A stretch of DNA of 64,000 bases from Aliirhizobium smilacinae (lineage in GTDB: Bacteria; Pseudomonadota; Alphaproteobacteria; Rhizobiales; Rhizobiaceae). A program made the translations under genes and the position numbers. This document shows positions 1 through 8,033 of this stretch, piece after piece. Under the pieces are notes generated by a model, which saw only the letters and a program-made list of their open reading frames with translations, had not been told where the DNA came from and did not search any database. Numbering within the stretch: the stretch's first letter is position 1; each line of letters starts with the position of its first letter. The DNA is taken from NCBI RefSeq assembly GCF_006335145.1, contig NZ_VDMN01000002.1, forward strand, positions 434,001 through 498,000, written 5' to 3'.

Positions 1-2
1 TT

Positions 3-653
3 GGAGGGCTAAATTCGGCAGACGTGGTAATGCGTTCTGTCAATTTTCAGGATATCGTAACCCTTCAAAAACAGGGGGCCTGGGAGCAGGCGGCAGGCGA
101 ATTGAGCAAGGTGGCAAGAGATCTGGAACAGGCTGGAGCGGACATGATCCTGATCTGCACCAACACGATGCATCTGCTGGCGGACGACGTGCAGCAGTCC
201 GTCGATGTTCCTTTGCTCCATATCGCCGACGTGACCGGGGAAGCCGTGGTGGCTGCCGGCTGCAAGCGTCCACTGCTGCTCGCAACCCGCTACACGATGG
301 AACAGGATTTCTATCGCCGTCGCGTCGAAGAGAAGTTTGGGCTTTCGGTTCTGGTGCCCGATGCGCCCGATCGGCAGGACGTACACGACATCATCTTCGG
401 CGAATTGTGCTGCGGCATCGTCAAGAGCGCCTCGCACCAGCGCTATCTGGATATTGTCGAGAAGGGCAAGGCCGCGGGCGCCGACAGCGTCATCCTCGGT
501 TGCACGGAAATCGGGCTGCTTGTGAGCGCCGCAGATTTCGACATTCCGACATTCGATTCGACCCTGCTGCATGCCGATGCGGCAGTCGATATCTCGCTCG
601 CGCATATTTTCGCGGCACGAGCGGAAACAGGGCTGGCAGCGCCGATACACTAA
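3..653 (+). CDS. Aspartate/glutamate racemase family protein, 5' truncated by the window edge
   Basis: The frame is open to the first bases of the window and reads GGLNSADVVMRS before the first possible internal start. That matches the region just before the H/R-SVdF segment of Asp/Glu racemases, so roughly 30 N-terminal residues lie outside the window. The family interconverts L- and D-amino acids without cofactor, using two cysteines. Both cysteine regions are visible: ICTNTMH, and LGCTEIGLL near the C-terminus. The gene ends 60 bases before a periplasmic binding protein gene on the same strand, so it probably belongs to that transport and catabolic unit. The family is clear. The substrate cannot be told from sequence, and hydantoin-racemase-like relatives are an alternative. 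Confidence 0.85.
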   Translation, partial: GGLNSADVVMRSVNFQDIVTLQKQGAWEQAAGELSKVARDLEQAGADMILICTNTMHLLADDVQQSVDVPLLHIADVTGEAVVAAGCKRPLLLATRYTMEQDFYRRRVEEKFGLSVLVPDAPDRQDVHDIIFGELCCGIVKSASHQRYLDIVEKGKAAGADSVILGCTEIGLLVSAADFDIPTFDSTLLHADAAVDISLAHIFAARAETGLAAPIH

Positions 654-713
654 CTGGGGGTGTGAAGTCTGCAATGCCTAGGGGAACCCGGACAGGATAA
701 TAAGGAGACTGAT

Positions 714-1814
714 ATGCGAGACTTCACACAGACACGCCGTTCGACACTCAAGATGCTGGCCGCTGGGACCGGCATCCTGGCTGCACCGTCGATCATCCGC
801 CCTGCCATGGCGCAGAGCAAGGTGGTCAACATCACGACCTATGACAAGTTCGTGCCACAGTCCTTCATCGACCAGTTCCAGAAGGACACCGGCATCGAGG
901 TGCGTATCCGCCTGACCGATGACCAGGGCAAGCAGTACAATCTTCTGGCAGCCGAAGGGAACGCACCGTCGACCGACATCGTCACCGTCACCGGCCACCG
1001 CCTGTCGCAGTTCATCACCTCCAACCTGCTTGCGCCGCTCGACACCGGCCGCATCGGCAACTGGAACAAGCTTGCACCTGCCTATGCCGGTGCCCCGCAG
1101 CTGTCGATCGACGGCAAGACCTATGGCGTGCCGCTTCTCGCCGGTTTCGAAGGCCTGGTCCGCAACACGGAATACACCAAGGCATCGGACAGCTGGGACA
1201 TCATGTTCGACGAGCAGTACAAGGAGCTGACCTCCTACATCGTCTCCGACTTCCTCTCGATCACCATGAAATATCAGGGCACCGACGGCGACTACGTGAC
1301 CTATGAGGGCAAGGACGCGGAAGCGCTTGCAGCCACCAACAAGGCCCGCGACTACCTGATCAAGAACAAGCCGCAGGTGCGTAAATATTACGACGCCGGC
1401 TCGGAAGTGCAGCAGATGTTCGTCAATGAGGACATCTATGTCGCCCAGGCATGGTCCGGCCCGGCCGCCAAGCTGATCATGGATGGCCACCCGATCGAGC
1501 TTTCCATCCCGAAGGAAGGCACCTACGGCTTCCTCTATTCGTTCAACGTCGTCAACAACGCGCCGAATGCGGATGCCGCCTACAAGTTCCTCGACGCCAT
1601 GCTGTCGTCGCCGGAAATCGGCGCGGCCATGAGCCGCCAGTCGGGCTTTGCCTCGGCATTTGCCGGCGTAGATACGGTGCTGAACGACAAGGAACGCGCC
1701 GCCATGACGCTTCCGGACGAGCAGCTGCAGCGCATCCAGTTCTTCAGTTCCAAGAACCGCAAGATGAAGAACGACATGATCGACAAGGCTTCGGCCGAAG
1801 TGAAGGCCGGCTAA
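714..1814 (+). CDS. ABC transporter substrate-binding protein, polyamine (PotD-like) type, Tat-exported
   Basis: Periplasmic binding protein of 366 aa. It begins with a twin-arginine signal (R8-R9-S-T-L-K, a hydrophobic stretch, and AMA before a likely cleavage at residue 33/34). The mature part has the look of family 1 spermidine/putrescine-type receptors (VVNITTYDKFVPQSF at its start). An AAGGAG ribosome site sits 8 bases before the ATG. Two permeases and an ATPase of the Pot type follow on the same strand, so it delivers the ligand to that importer. A GC-rich hairpin follows the stop codon. The ligand could be a polyamine, an amino acid derivative or another small cation. The catabolic genes behind it do not settle this. 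Confidence 0.85.
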   Translation: MRDFTQTRRSTLKMLAAGTGILAAPSIIRPAMAQSKVVNITTYDKFVPQSFIDQFQKDTGIEVRIRLTDDQGKQYNLLAAEGNAPSTDIVTVTGHRLSQFITSNLLAPLDTGRIGNWNKLAPAYAGAPQLSIDGKTYGVPLLAGFEGLVRNTEYTKASDSWDIMFDEQYKELTSYIVSDFLSITMKYQGTDGDYVTYEGKDAEALAATNKARDYLIKNKPQVRKYYDAGSEVQQMFVNEDIYVAQAWSGPAAKLIMDGHPIELSIPKEGTYGFLYSFNVVNNAPNADAAYKFLDAMLSSPEIGAAMSRQSGFASAFAGVDTVLNDKERAAMTLPDEQLQRIQFFSSKNRKMKNDMIDKASAEVKAG

Positions 1815-1836
1815 GCCGCCCATCCGTAATGCAGAG

Positions 1837-1861
1837 GACCGGTCCCGCAAAAGGGCCGGTC
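1837..1861 (+). terminator. Intercistronic hairpin after the binding-protein gene
   Basis: The arms GACCGG-t-CCC and GGG-CCGGTC enclose the loop GCAAAA, between the binding-protein stop (1814) and the first permease (1905). There is no T-run, so it more likely limits read-through or protects the 3' end of the upstream message than stops transcription fully. This is inference. Confidence 0.5.
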
Positions 1862-1904
1862 GCTCGCAACTGCAGTCAAAAGCAAAAAGACGAATGGGAA
1901 CGAA

Positions 1905-2888
1905 ATGATGGTCGACAGTAGTATGACCGAAACCGCGAAAGTGTCTCCAAGGGCCGGCCCGTCTTATGCCGGATGGATCGGCAAGCTGGTGGCCTCGCCG
2001 CTTTACGCCGCAACGATCGGCCTGATCGCCAACAGCCACAAGACCCGCCTCGTGCTGCTTCTGGCGATCCCGCTGGTCTGGATCGTCACGCTCCATATCG
2101 GCCCGATCTACCAGATGGCCCGTATCAGCATAATGGACAACTATCCGCCGGCACCGGGCGGCCCTGTCTACACGCTCGACAATTACCGGCTGTTTTTCCA
2201 GGAACCGCTCTATTTCATGCCGTTCCTACGCAGCATCATCTTTGCCGTCTGCGTGACTGCCACGACGCTGATCGTGGTTTATCCCGTCGCCTATTATGTC
2301 GCGAAAGTGGTCAAGCCCGAAAACCGGACCCGCGCGCTGCTGCTGCTACTCACGCCCTTCTGGGCCGGCGAGCTGATCCGCACCTTTTCGGTCATCATGT
2401 TCCTCGCCAACCGTGGCGCAGTAAACGTCTTCCTGCGCGAGATCGGTCTCATCGATCGCCCGATTATCCTGCTCTACAATTATTTCTCGCTGAGCTTCGG
2501 CGTGATCTACCTGATCTCGCTGTTCATGCTCCTGCCGCTTTATTCGGCGATCGAAAAGATCCCCTCGTCGCTGGTCGATGCAGCAGCCGATCTCGGCGCG
2601 GGACCATGGCAGCGTTTCCGCAGGGTCATCCTGCCCTTGTCCAAGGACGGCATCATCTCCGGCTGCAGCCTCGTCTATCTCACCTCGATCGGTGTCTTCG
2701 CCGCGCCGCTTCTTCTCGGCGGGCCGAACTCGACGATCTTTCCGGAAATCATCGCCAGCCTGTTCCACGGCTCGAGCGACAAATGGCCGGAAGGTGCCGC
2801 CTTCTCCATCCTGATGCTTGCCGTCTCGCTGTCGACCGTTGGTCTGTTCATGCGTGTCGTCGGCGGCCGTACCGTCAAGCTGATGTGA
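1905..2888 (+). CDS. ABC transporter permease, PotB-like
   Basis: Integral membrane permease of 327 aa with about six to seven hydrophobic segments. It carries the binding-protein-dependent transport signature around residues 225-245 (SSLVDAAADLGAGPWQRF), which contacts the ATPase. The N-terminus is longer than in E. coli PotB, with a polar leader of some 45 residues. ATG codons at 1905 and 1908 and a later one at 1923 are all possible. The gene lies between the binding protein and the second permease, with 11 bases to the latter. It is part of a four-gene polyamine-type importer. Confidence 0.85.
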   Translation: MMVDSSMTETAKVSPRAGPSYAGWIGKLVASPLYAATIGLIANSHKTRLVLLLAIPLVWIVTLHIGPIYQMARISIMDNYPPAPGGPVYTLDNYRLFFQEPLYFMPFLRSIIFAVCVTATTLIVVYPVAYYVAKVVKPENRTRALLLLLTPFWAGELIRTFSVIMFLANRGAVNVFLREIGLIDRPIILLYNYFSLSFGVIYLISLFMLLPLYSAIEKIPSSLVDAAADLGAGPWQRFRRVILPLSKDGIISGCSLVYLTSIGVFAAPLLLGGPNSTIFPEIIASLFHGSSDKWPEGAAFSILMLAVSLSTVGLFMRVVGGRTVKLM

Positions 2889-2899
2889 GGATCTGACCC

Positions 2900-3691
2900 A
2901 TGCGCTCCTATTTTTCCGACTTCCCCAAGACCGCGCTTCAGGCCTCCTACTGGCTGTTCGTGATCTATCTTCTCCTGCCGCTGGCGCTGATGATGGCGAT
3001 CTCCTTCAAGGACGCCAATTTCGTCGCCTTCCCGATCGATAAATGGACCCTCAAATGGTATGCGCAGGTGCTGCAGGACAAGCAGTTCCTAGAAGCCTGC
3101 CTCTATTCGATCTTCATCGCCGTGATGACGACGCTGTTTGCGACGATCATCGGCGTGTGGATCGCACTCCTGATCTCCGCCGAGGGCATCATGGCACGCT
3201 CCGTGATCTTTGCGCTCGCCTGTCTTCCGGCAGTCGTACCCGGCCTGATCAACGCGATCTCTCTGCGTATCTTCATCCGCGTCCTGGATATCCCGACCGG
3301 CACCGGCGCGATCATTCTCGGCCACACCGTGCACGCCGTGCCTTTCGTCGTCATCATGGTGCTGACCCGGCTGCGCTCGATGCCGAACAATCTCGTCGAT
3401 GCCGCCCGTGATCTCGGTGCCGACAGTTTTGTCGCCTTCATGCGCGTAACGCTTCCCTATCTCGTACCGGCGCTCGCAGGCGGCATGGTCTTCTGCGTCT
3501 TGACCAGTATCGACGATTTCGTCCGCACCTTCTTCCTGGGCGGTTACCAGACCACCCTTCCCATGCTGATCTTCGCCAAGGTGCAGGGCGGCATGTCACC
3601 CGAAATCAATGCCATGGCGACCCTTGTGCTGATCGTGACCGCAGCCATCGGGCTTTACGCCGAGCATTTCACCCGCCGTTCGAGGATGTAA
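2900..3691 (+). CDS. ABC transporter permease, PotC-like
   Basis: Second permease of the importer, 263 aa, with six predicted membrane spans and the EAA-type loop NNLVDAARDLGADSFVAF around residues 160-178. Its size and layout are those of PotC. It follows the first permease by 11 bases and precedes the ATPase gene by 3 bases, so the three are co-translated or nearly so. It forms the translocation pore as a heterodimer with the preceding gene product. Confidence 0.87.
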   Translation: MRSYFSDFPKTALQASYWLFVIYLLLPLALMMAISFKDANFVAFPIDKWTLKWYAQVLQDKQFLEACLYSIFIAVMTTLFATIIGVWIALLISAEGIMARSVIFALACLPAVVPGLINAISLRIFIRVLDIPTGTGAIILGHTVHAVPFVVIMVLTRLRSMPNNLVDAARDLGADSFVAFMRVTLPYLVPALAGGMVFCVLTSIDDFVRTFFLGGYQTTLPMLIFAKVQGGMSPEINAMATLVLIVTAAIGLYAEHFTRRSRM

Positions 3692-3694
3692 TCC

Positions 3695-4765
3695 ATGCAG
3701 CCAGTTGTTCATTTCCGTAACGTCAACAAATCTTACGGCTCGTCGCTCGCGGTCGACAATCTCGATCTCGCCATCGAACCCGGCCAGTTTGTCACCCTGC
3801 TCGGCCCCTCAGGCTGCGGCAAATCGACGACGCTGCGCATGCTCGGCGGCTTCGAGACGCCGACGTCCGGCGAGATCTTTCTCGACGGCCAGGAGATCAG
3901 CAAGCTCCCGCCCAACAAGCGCAACGTCAACATCGTGTTTCAGGACTATGCGCTCTTCCCGCATCTCAACGTCCGCCGCAATGTCGCCTTCGGCCTCGAA
4001 CTGAAGGGCATGGCATCCGACGCCATCCACAAGCGCACGATGGAGCTTCTGTCGCTCGTCAAGCTCACCGATTTTGCCGAACGCATGCCGGGCCAGCTTT
4101 CCGGCGGCCAGCGCCAGCGTGTCGCCCTGATGCGGGCGCTTGCACCCAACCCGAACGTCCTGCTGCTCGACGAGCCGCTGTCGGCTCTCGACGCGAAACT
4201 GCGCCAGCAGATGCAGATCGAACTCAAATCGATCCAGAAGACCACCGGCAAAACCTTCATTTTCGTCACCCACGACCAGGAAGAAGCGCTCACCATGTCG
4301 GATGTCGTCGTGGTGATGAATGCCGGCCGCATCGAGCAGATGGGCGATCCCCACACGCTTTACGCAAAACCGCGCAGTCGCTTCGTCGCCAACTTCATCG
4401 GCGAGACGAATTTCATCGAGGGCAGGCTGAAGGCCATCGATGGCGGGCTCGCCGCAATCGAATGGAACGGCAGCGTCGTCCATGCGAACCTCAACGGCCA
4501 AAGCCCGTCTGTCGGCAACACGGTTGCGGCGGCGCTTCGCCCGGAAGCCATTTCGGTTCTGTCGCAAAAGCCGTCAAACACCATTGCCGTTTCCGGCCGC
4601 ATCACGCAGAGCATCTTCAAGGGCGATCATACGTCTCTGACGATCAGCCTGAACAACGGCCAGTCCGTTGTCGCTCAGCTCGACCCAGTAGCGCTTTCGG
4701 CCGTGACCGGCGACGACGTCTGGCTGACATGGCGCGAGAACGACGCCGTGGTGCTGGCCGACTGA
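3695..4765 (+). CDS. ABC transporter ATP-binding protein, PotA-like
   Basis: ATPase of 356 aa. Walker A GPSGCGKST is at residues 38-46, signature LSGGQRQR from residue 135, Walker B VLLLDE at 155-160, and a switch histidine in VTHDQEEA. The C-terminal third is a TOBE-type regulatory domain (TNFIEGRL onward), as in PotA/CysA/UgpC proteins. It energises the importer encoded just upstream. The start is three bases after the previous stop. Confidence 0.92.
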   Translation: MQPVVHFRNVNKSYGSSLAVDNLDLAIEPGQFVTLLGPSGCGKSTTLRMLGGFETPTSGEIFLDGQEISKLPPNKRNVNIVFQDYALFPHLNVRRNVAFGLELKGMASDAIHKRTMELLSLVKLTDFAERMPGQLSGGQRQRVALMRALAPNPNVLLLDEPLSALDAKLRQQMQIELKSIQKTTGKTFIFVTHDQEEALTMSDVVVVMNAGRIEQMGDPHTLYAKPRSRFVANFIGETNFIEGRLKAIDGGLAAIEWNGSVVHANLNGQSPSVGNTVAAALRPEAISVLSQKPSNTIAVSGRITQSIFKGDHTSLTISLNNGQSVVAQLDPVALSAVTGDDVWLTWRENDAVVLAD

Positions 4766-4773
4766 TCATTGCC

Positions 4774-4788
4774 GCCGGCCTTACCGGC
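4774..4788 (+). terminator. Short hairpin after the transporter ATPase gene
   Basis: GCCGG-CCTTA-CCGGC followed by ATTTTG, a few bases after the ATPase stop. The stem is only five pairs, so this is a weak terminator or attenuator at best before the monooxygenase gene. Confidence 0.3.
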
Positions 4789-4852
4789 ATTTTGCCCGGC
4801 CGCCCACGGCGGCAGGGACCGTGGAAGATTTGAACCGAACAGGACCTGACAC

Positions 4853-6334
4853 ATGAGTCCCGAACCGATCCGCAGTTTCAACGATCCCAAGCTTGCCGAA
4901 CTGAACGCCCGCGTTGCGCAGGACCTCGAATACCTGAACTATCCGGTCGCCAACTGGTCGCCGGCTTCGGCCAAGGTTGATGGCAAACCGGTCAGCGACG
5001 TAGTCATCATCGGCGCCGGCATGTGCGGCCTCGTCGGCTGGTTCGCGCTTTCCCGCGTCGGCATCCGCAATGTCAGGATCATCGACAAGGCGCCGAAAGG
5101 CCGCGAAGGCCCGTGGAAAACCTTTGCCCGCATGGAAACCCTGCGTTCGCCGAAAACCCTGCTCGGACCGGCAGCCGGCATGGCGTCGCTCACCTTCCGC
5201 GCCTGGTACACCGCCCTTTTCGGCATCGCCAAGTGGGACGAACTGTACCGGATCCCCCGCCCGATGTGGATGGATTACCTCGACTGGTACCGTGATGTGC
5301 TCTCCATCCCGGTCGAAAACGGCATCCATGTCACCCGCATGGTGCCACGCGAGGACGGGCTACTGGAGCTTGAAATCGCCGGCGGCGCTGAGGAACCCAT
5401 CCTCACCCGCAAGCTGGTCATGGCAACCGGCCGCGATGGTCTGGGTGCCGCCGAAATTCCCGGTTTCGTCGAAGGCATGCAGCGCGGAAAAAGCTGGGCG
5501 CATTCGGCCGACGAGGTCGATTTCACCACTCTCAAGGGCAAGCGCGTCGTCGTCATCGGAGTCGGCGCTTCCGCCGTCGACAATGCCGCAGAAGCGCTGG
5601 AAGCCGGTGCCGGCGAAGTGCGCCTTCTTGCCCGCCGCAAGAAGATGCCGACGGTCAACAAGCTGATGGGCATCGGCTCCTATGGCGTCACCGCCGGCTT
5701 CCCGAAGATCGATCCGAAATGGCGCTGGCGCCTGATGGATTATTCCACCCGTCAGCAGACCCCTGCGCCGCACGGTTCGACCCTGCGGGTCAGCCGTCAC
5801 GCCAACGCTTTCTTCCACTTCGATTGCGGCATTGCTTCGATGAAGGAGGAAGGCAGCGAAGTGGTCATCACCACCACCAACGGCCGCATCTTCCGCACCG
5901 ATTTCGTCATTCTCGGCACCGGCTTTACCGTCGACCCGCTGGCCCGCAGCGAACTTGAACCCTACAAGGCTGAGATCGCCTGCTGGGAGGATCGCATCAC
6001 TCCGCCAATCGGGGAAGAGAACCCCAGCCTTGGCCGTTTCCCCTGGCTGGAAGACGACTTTTCCTTCACCGAAAAGACGCCCGGCACTGCGCCCTGGCTG
6101 AAAAACATCCACTGCTTCAACTACGGCGCAACGATGAGCCTCGGCAAGGTCAGCGGCGATATCCCGGCAATCAGTGAAGGCGCACAATGGCTCGCCCGCG
6201 GCGTTTCCGCCGGCCTGTTCATTCAGGATATCGACTACCACTGGGAAGCCCTGCTCGCCTATGAAAAGCCGGAACTCGACGGTTCCGAATGGGTCGATGC
6301 CGACGCCGATCTCCCCGAACAGAAGACAGCTTGA
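4853..6334 (+). CDS. FAD-dependent NAD(P)-binding monooxygenase
   Basis: Flavoprotein of 493 aa. Residues 51-60 (VIIGAGMCGL) form the FAD-binding Rossmann motif. A second dinucleotide motif, VVVIGVGASAVDNAAEA at about residues 232-248, binds NAD(P)H. Between them GKSWAHSADE resembles the FMO/Baeyer-Villiger fingerprint (G-x3-H-S). Such enzymes insert one oxygen atom into amines, sulfides or ketones. It lies 87 bases after the ABC importer and 8 bases before the DsbA-fold isomerase gene. The likely role is oxidation of the imported compound. Whether it acts on N, S or C is not visible. Confidence 0.8.
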   Translation: MSPEPIRSFNDPKLAELNARVAQDLEYLNYPVANWSPASAKVDGKPVSDVVIIGAGMCGLVGWFALSRVGIRNVRIIDKAPKGREGPWKTFARMETLRSPKTLLGPAAGMASLTFRAWYTALFGIAKWDELYRIPRPMWMDYLDWYRDVLSIPVENGIHVTRMVPREDGLLELEIAGGAEEPILTRKLVMATGRDGLGAAEIPGFVEGMQRGKSWAHSADEVDFTTLKGKRVVVIGVGASAVDNAAEALEAGAGEVRLLARRKKMPTVNKLMGIGSYGVTAGFPKIDPKWRWRLMDYSTRQQTPAPHGSTLRVSRHANAFFHFDCGIASMKEEGSEVVITTTNGRIFRTDFVILGTGFTVDPLARSELEPYKAEIACWEDRITPPIGEENPSLGRFPWLEDDFSFTEKTPGTAPWLKNIHCFNYGATMSLGKVSGDIPAISEGAQWLARGVSAGLFIQDIDYHWEALLAYEKPELDGSEWVDADADLPEQKTA

Positions 6335-6342
6335 GGATAATC

Positions 6343-6933
6343 ATGCGCAAGACAGTCTATTATTACCACGCCCTCAGTTCTCCGTGGGCCTATCTCGGCT
6401 GGCCGCAGTTCAAGGCGCTGATCGAAAAACACGATCTCGACGTCGTGGTACGCCCGACCCGCATCGTCACGGAAAATGGCGGCGTGCCCCTGCGTTCCCG
6501 TCCGCAGCCGCGGCAGGACTATCACGCCGTCGAACTCGATCGCTGGCGCAAGCGGCTCAACATGCCGCTAGTGCTCAAGCCCAAATATTATCCGACCAAC
6601 AACGAGTTTTCCGCCCGCATGGTGATCGCTGCCGACAGGCTCGGCCTGCCGTCACTGGAGTTGAGCCACGCCCTTCTTCATGCTCTGTGGAGCGAGGAAC
6701 TCGACGTGACCCAGCCGGATGTCCGTATCGACGTCGCCAACCGGATCGGCCTCGACGGCGCAAAACTGCAGGCGATGGAAGACCAGCCGGAAATCATGCA
6801 GGCCTGGCTCGACAGCCACGAAGAAGCCGGCAAGCGCGGCGTCTTCGGCACGCCGACCTGGATCTATAAGGACGTGCTCTACTGGGGGCAGGACCGGTTG
6901 AGTTTTCTCGACGAAGCCCTTTCGGAAGAATGA
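6343..6933 (+). CDS. 2-hydroxychromene-2-carboxylate isomerase-like DsbA-fold protein
   Basis: Protein of 196 aa with the DSBA-like thioredoxin fold. The N-terminal active-site segment is HALSSPWAYLG, with serine where disulfide oxidoreductases have CxxC. The C-terminal segment GVFGTPTWIYKDVLYWGQDRL carries the cis-proline loop typical of HCCA isomerases and kappa-class glutathione transferases. The ATG at 6343 fits an alignment beginning MRKTVYYY. An in-frame start at 6289 would run into the monooxygenase gene and is not used. It probably performs a glutathione-dependent isomerisation in the same pathway as its neighbours. Substrate unknown. Confidence 0.78.
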   Translation: MRKTVYYYHALSSPWAYLGWPQFKALIEKHDLDVVVRPTRIVTENGGVPLRSRPQPRQDYHAVELDRWRKRLNMPLVLKPKYYPTNNEFSARMVIAADRLGLPSLELSHALLHALWSEELDVTQPDVRIDVANRIGLDGAKLQAMEDQPEIMQAWLDSHEEAGKRGVFGTPTWIYKDVLYWGQDRLSFLDEALSEE

Positions 6934-6946
6934 GGAATACAATCAT

Positions 6947-7453
6947 ATGACGACCGAAACGACCGTCGATGTGATCGACAAGGTGCTGGGGCTTGGCCCT
7001 TCCTCGCCGCTGCTTGCCCTACGTGAACAGCGCGCCAAGCTGAAGCACCTCACCCAGACCAGCTATGTCGCGGCCCTTCACCCGACCGACCCGCGCAACT
7101 TTTCCTATGCGGAACGCGCCACCCTTGCCGCTCGCATGGCAGCGCTGTGGACCTCGCAGGAACTGCTTGCGCATTATCGGGAACTCGCCACCGCGGAAGG
7201 TGCCACCGGCGATGTCCTCTCCATCGCTGACCCCGCATGGAAGCCGGAAGACGAGGCAAGCCGCCTCACCGTCATACTGCGTCATATCGATCTGGTGACG
7301 AAAAACCCGAAAGCGGCAACGCGCGAAAATATAGAAAAGCTCTATGCCGCAGGTCTCGACGATCGCGATATCGTCACGCTCGCCGGCATCATCGCTTTCG
7401 TCAATTACCAGGTTCTGGTCGTCGCCGGCCTGAAGATGCTGAGGGACAACTGA
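6947..7453 (+). CDS. CMD (carboxymuconolactone decarboxylase)-like domain protein
   Basis: Protein of 168 aa, mostly helical, recognisable as the CMD-domain protein that is regularly paired with an AhpD-like partner (I recall this as the Avi_7170 family). It has no CxxC redox pair. It ends one base before the next gene, which encodes that partner, and starts 13 bases after the isomerase gene. The two are likely a functional pair, perhaps in peroxide or organic-peroxide handling next to a flavin monooxygenase. No activity can be read from the sequence. Confidence 0.65.
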   Translation: MTTETTVDVIDKVLGLGPSSPLLALREQRAKLKHLTQTSYVAALHPTDPRNFSYAERATLAARMAALWTSQELLAHYRELATAEGATGDVLSIADPAWKPEDEASRLTVILRHIDLVTKNPKAATRENIEKLYAAGLDDRDIVTLAGIIAFVNYQVLVVAGLKMLRDN

Positions 7454-7454
7454 C

Positions 7455-8033
7455 ATGTCTGACGCGGTTCACGAATTCACCCTCGATGCACTGGAATGGC
7501 AGCCTTACGTCAAGCCGGTCGATCTGCAGACAGCGACGCCCGAACAGCTGGATGCGCTTAAGGTAACCCCGTCCAATACAAAAGTTTCCGCCTATGTGCT
7601 GGTGCTGGCGCAGGAAACCGAGATGCTGGCCGAGCGCTCACCACTTTTCAACGACATCATGTATAGCGATGGCGGCCTTTCGCGAGGCGGCCGTGAGCTC
7701 GGGGCGCTCGCCGCCTCCTTCGTCAACCACTGCATCTACTGCGCCCAGGTTCACGCCAACCGTTTCATCCAGCTGGAAAAACGGCGGGAAGTGGTGGAGG
7801 AGATCTACCAGAACGGTCTCGACGCCGATCTTGGCGAATACGATCAGGCACTGTTCAATTTCGGCGTCGACCTGACCGCCCATCCGGATAATGTCGGCGT
7901 CTACCAGTTCTACCACTTGCGCGAGACTGGCCTGAGTGATCTTGAAATCCTCGACCTCATTCATTCCGTTGCGATCTTCGGCTGGGCAAACCGGTTGATG
8001 CACACGCTCGGAGAACCGCACCGGAAAGACTAA
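7455..8033 (+). CDS. AhpD-like alkylhydroperoxidase domain protein
   Basis: Protein of 192 aa with the AhpD catalytic motif C93-I-Y-C96-A-Q-V-H100 in the CMD fold. The two cysteines and the histidine of the family are all present. It resembles what I recall as the Avi_7169 family, which co-occurs with the protein encoded just upstream. Expected activity is thiol-dependent reduction of hydroperoxides in the cytoplasm. Its stop codon abuts the GTG start of the exporter gene. Confidence 0.75.
   Translation: MSDAVHEFTLDALEWQPYVKPVDLQTATPEQLDALKVTPSNTKVSAYVLVLAQETEMLAERSPLFNDIMYSDGGLSRGGRELGALAASFVNHCIYCAQVHANRFIQLEKRREVVEEIYQNGLDADLGEYDQALFNFGVDLTAHPDNVGVYQFYHLRETGLSDLEILDLIHSVAIFGWANRLMHTLGEPHRKD

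Noticed and set aside
678-2096. A 472-codon - strand frame opposite the first receptor gene
   Set aside because: Antisense shadow across two real genes and their gap.
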